From Gammaproteobacteria bacterium (GTDB lineage: Bacteria; Pseudomonadota; Gammaproteobacteria; Steroidobacterales; Steroidobacteraceae), in NCBI GenBank assembly GCA_030038645.1, contig JASHSR010000558.1:1-7374 (forward strand): a DNA stretch of 7,374 bases, in the 5' to 3' direction. Below the pieces are notes generated by a model. The model was not told the origin of the DNA. It saw nothing but the letters and a program-made list of their open reading frames with translations, and did not search any database. The first letter of the stretch is position 1, and each line of letters starts with the position of its first letter. The translations under genes and the position numbers were made by a program. Positions 6,296-7,374 of this stretch are shown piece after piece.

Positions 6296-7374
6296 TCAGG
6301 CTCCGAGGAACAGCCGCTCGACCGCCTCGACGTGCCGGCGATCGGAGAGGTACAGGATCACGTGATCGTCGGCGTTCACGACCGTATCGTGATGGGCCAT
6401 GATGACCTCGTCGCCGCGGACCACGGCCCCGATGGACGCGCCCTCCGGCAGCGGGATCTCCTCCACCCGCCGGCCCACCACGCGCGAGCTCGTCCCGGTG
6501 CCGCGCGCGATGGCCTCGAGCGCCTCGGCCGCGCCGCGCCTCAGCGAATGGACCTTCACGATGTGGCCGCGGCGCACGTGCGCGAGCAGCGAGCCGATCG
6601 TGATGGTCTGCGGGGAGACGGCGACATCGATGCTGCCGCTCTCGATCAGCTCGGCGTACGAGGGCTTGTTGATGAGGGCGATCGTCTTGTGGGCGCCGAG
6701 CCGCTTGGCGAGCATGGCGGAGAGGATGTTCGCCTCCTCGGAGTTGGTGATCGCCGCGAAGACGTCGGTGCTGTCGATGTTCTCCTCGACGAGCAGCTCC
6801 TCGTCGGCGGCGTCGCCGTTCAGGACGATGGTGCTCTCGAGCAGCTCGGAGACGCGGCGGGCGCGCCGCACGTCGCGCTCGATGAGCTTCACCTGCTGGC
6901 TCTTCTCGAGCGCCTTCGCGAGCCTCAAGCCGATGTTGCCGCCTCCGGCGATCACCACCCGGCGCGCCGTCTCCTCCTTCCGGCGCATCTCGGTCATCAC
7001 GCGCCGGATGGACTCGCGCGCGGCGAGGAAGTACATCTCATCCCCGTCCTCGATCAGGGTCTCTCCGTCCGGCCGGATCATGCGGCCGGCGCGATAGATC
7101 GCGAGCACGCGCACGTCGATGCCGGGGACGTGCTCGCGCAGCTCGCTCAGGCGCCGGCCGACCGCAAGGCCGCCCTTCAGGGCGCGGACCCCGACGAGGC
7201 GGACCCTGCCCTCGGCGAAGTCGAGGACCTGCAGCGTGCCGGGGTAGCGGATCAGGCGCTCGATGTATTCGGTGACCAGCTGCTCGGGGCTGATGAATAC
7301 GTCCACCGCGAGCGCCTCCTCGCTGAAGAGCTCCGGCCGGCTCGTGTACTCCGCCGAGCGGATGCGGGCGATCT
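6296..7374 (-). CDS. trkA: Trk system potassium uptake regulator TrkA, 5' end missing
   Basis: TrkA is the peripheral cytoplasmic NAD(H)/nucleotide-binding subunit that gates TrkH. The frame is open to the window edge; its first full visible codon is 7372-7370, giving 358 complete residues. E. coli TrkA has 458, so about 100 N-terminal residues, including the first RCK_N nucleotide-binding glycine motif, are outside. Visible (edge numbering): the end of RCK_N with IARIRSAEY at the very start and DVFISPEQLVTEYI (24-37); a first RCK_C domain (about 45-120, with LVGVRALKGG and GDEMYFLAA); a second RCK_N with VVIAGGGNIG (139-148) and LIER (163-166, acidic residue after the second strand) and the NGDAADEELL segment; and a second RCK_C with SRVVGRRVEEI and GAVVRGDEVIM. 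This duplicated RCK architecture is that of TrkA rather than single-RCK KtrA. The in-frame GTG at 7306 is internal, not the start, because homology continues upstream. It precedes trkH by 18 bp. Confidence 0.97.
   Translation of the reverse strand, partial: IARIRSAEYTSRPELFSEEALAVDVFISPEQLVTEYIERLIRYPGTLQVLDFAEGRVRLVGVRALKGGLAVGRRLSELREHVPGIDVRVLAIYRAGRMIRPDGETLIEDGDEMYFLAARESIRRVMTEMRRKEETARRVVIAGGGNIGLRLAKALEKSQQVKLIERDVRRARRVSELLESTIVLNGDAADEELLVEENIDSTDVFAAITNSEEANILSAMLAKRLGAHKTIALINKPSYAELIESGSIDVAVSPQTITIGSLLAHVRRGHIVKVHSLRRGAAEALEAIARGTGTSSRVVGRRVEEIPLPEGASIGAVVRGDEVIMAHHDTVVNADDHVILYLSDRRHVEAVERLFLGA

Noticed and set aside
7304..7306. GTG at 7306 as the start of trkA
   Set aside because: The frame stays open to the window edge and the upstream residues (IARIRSAEY) match TrkA, so the codon is an internal valine and the gene is truncated by the window.

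Overview
This window is a compact, high-GC bacterial chromosome segment (about two-thirds G+C by eye). It carries six protein genes, two of them cut by the window edges. MnmG, TrkA and OtsA read very like their enterobacterial counterparts, so a high-GC gammaproteobacterium is the best guess. PyrF is of the longer 'type 2' form, which is also common in actinobacteria and myxobacteria, so the assignment is only moderately secure. I see no rRNA, tRNA, CRISPR array, insertion sequence or phage gene.

Layout: on the + strand, the C-terminal 530 residues of mnmG (tRNA wobble-uridine modification; 1-1593) run directly into pyrF (orotidine-5'-phosphate decarboxylase; 1590-2420) through a GTGA stop/start overlap. 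Everything else is on the - strand and converges on this pair. Read in the direction of transcription (right to left), trkA (partial, 7374-6296) and trkH (6277-4829) form a potassium-uptake operon. After a 294-bp spacer come otsB (4534-3800) and otsA (3803-2307), a trehalose synthesis operon that also uses a GTGA overlap. The otsA reading frame runs 114 bp into the 3' end of pyrF on the opposite strand.

How the genes work together: TrkA/TrkH accumulate K+, the fast response to high osmolarity. OtsA makes trehalose-6-phosphate and OtsB dephosphorylates it to trehalose, the slower compatible-solute response. The four - strand genes therefore look like a two-operon osmoadaptation block. A GC-rich hairpin with a short T stretch just after trkH suggests that the two operons are transcribed separately. 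MnmG and PyrF are housekeeping genes with no obvious link to it beyond the unusual junction.

I do not see a previously undescribed system here. The points most worth checking are the convergent otsA/pyrF coding overlap with its apparent read-through tail (or hidden frameshift), pyrF in the place where rsmG usually follows mnmG, and the inverted repeats in the trkH-otsB spacer.
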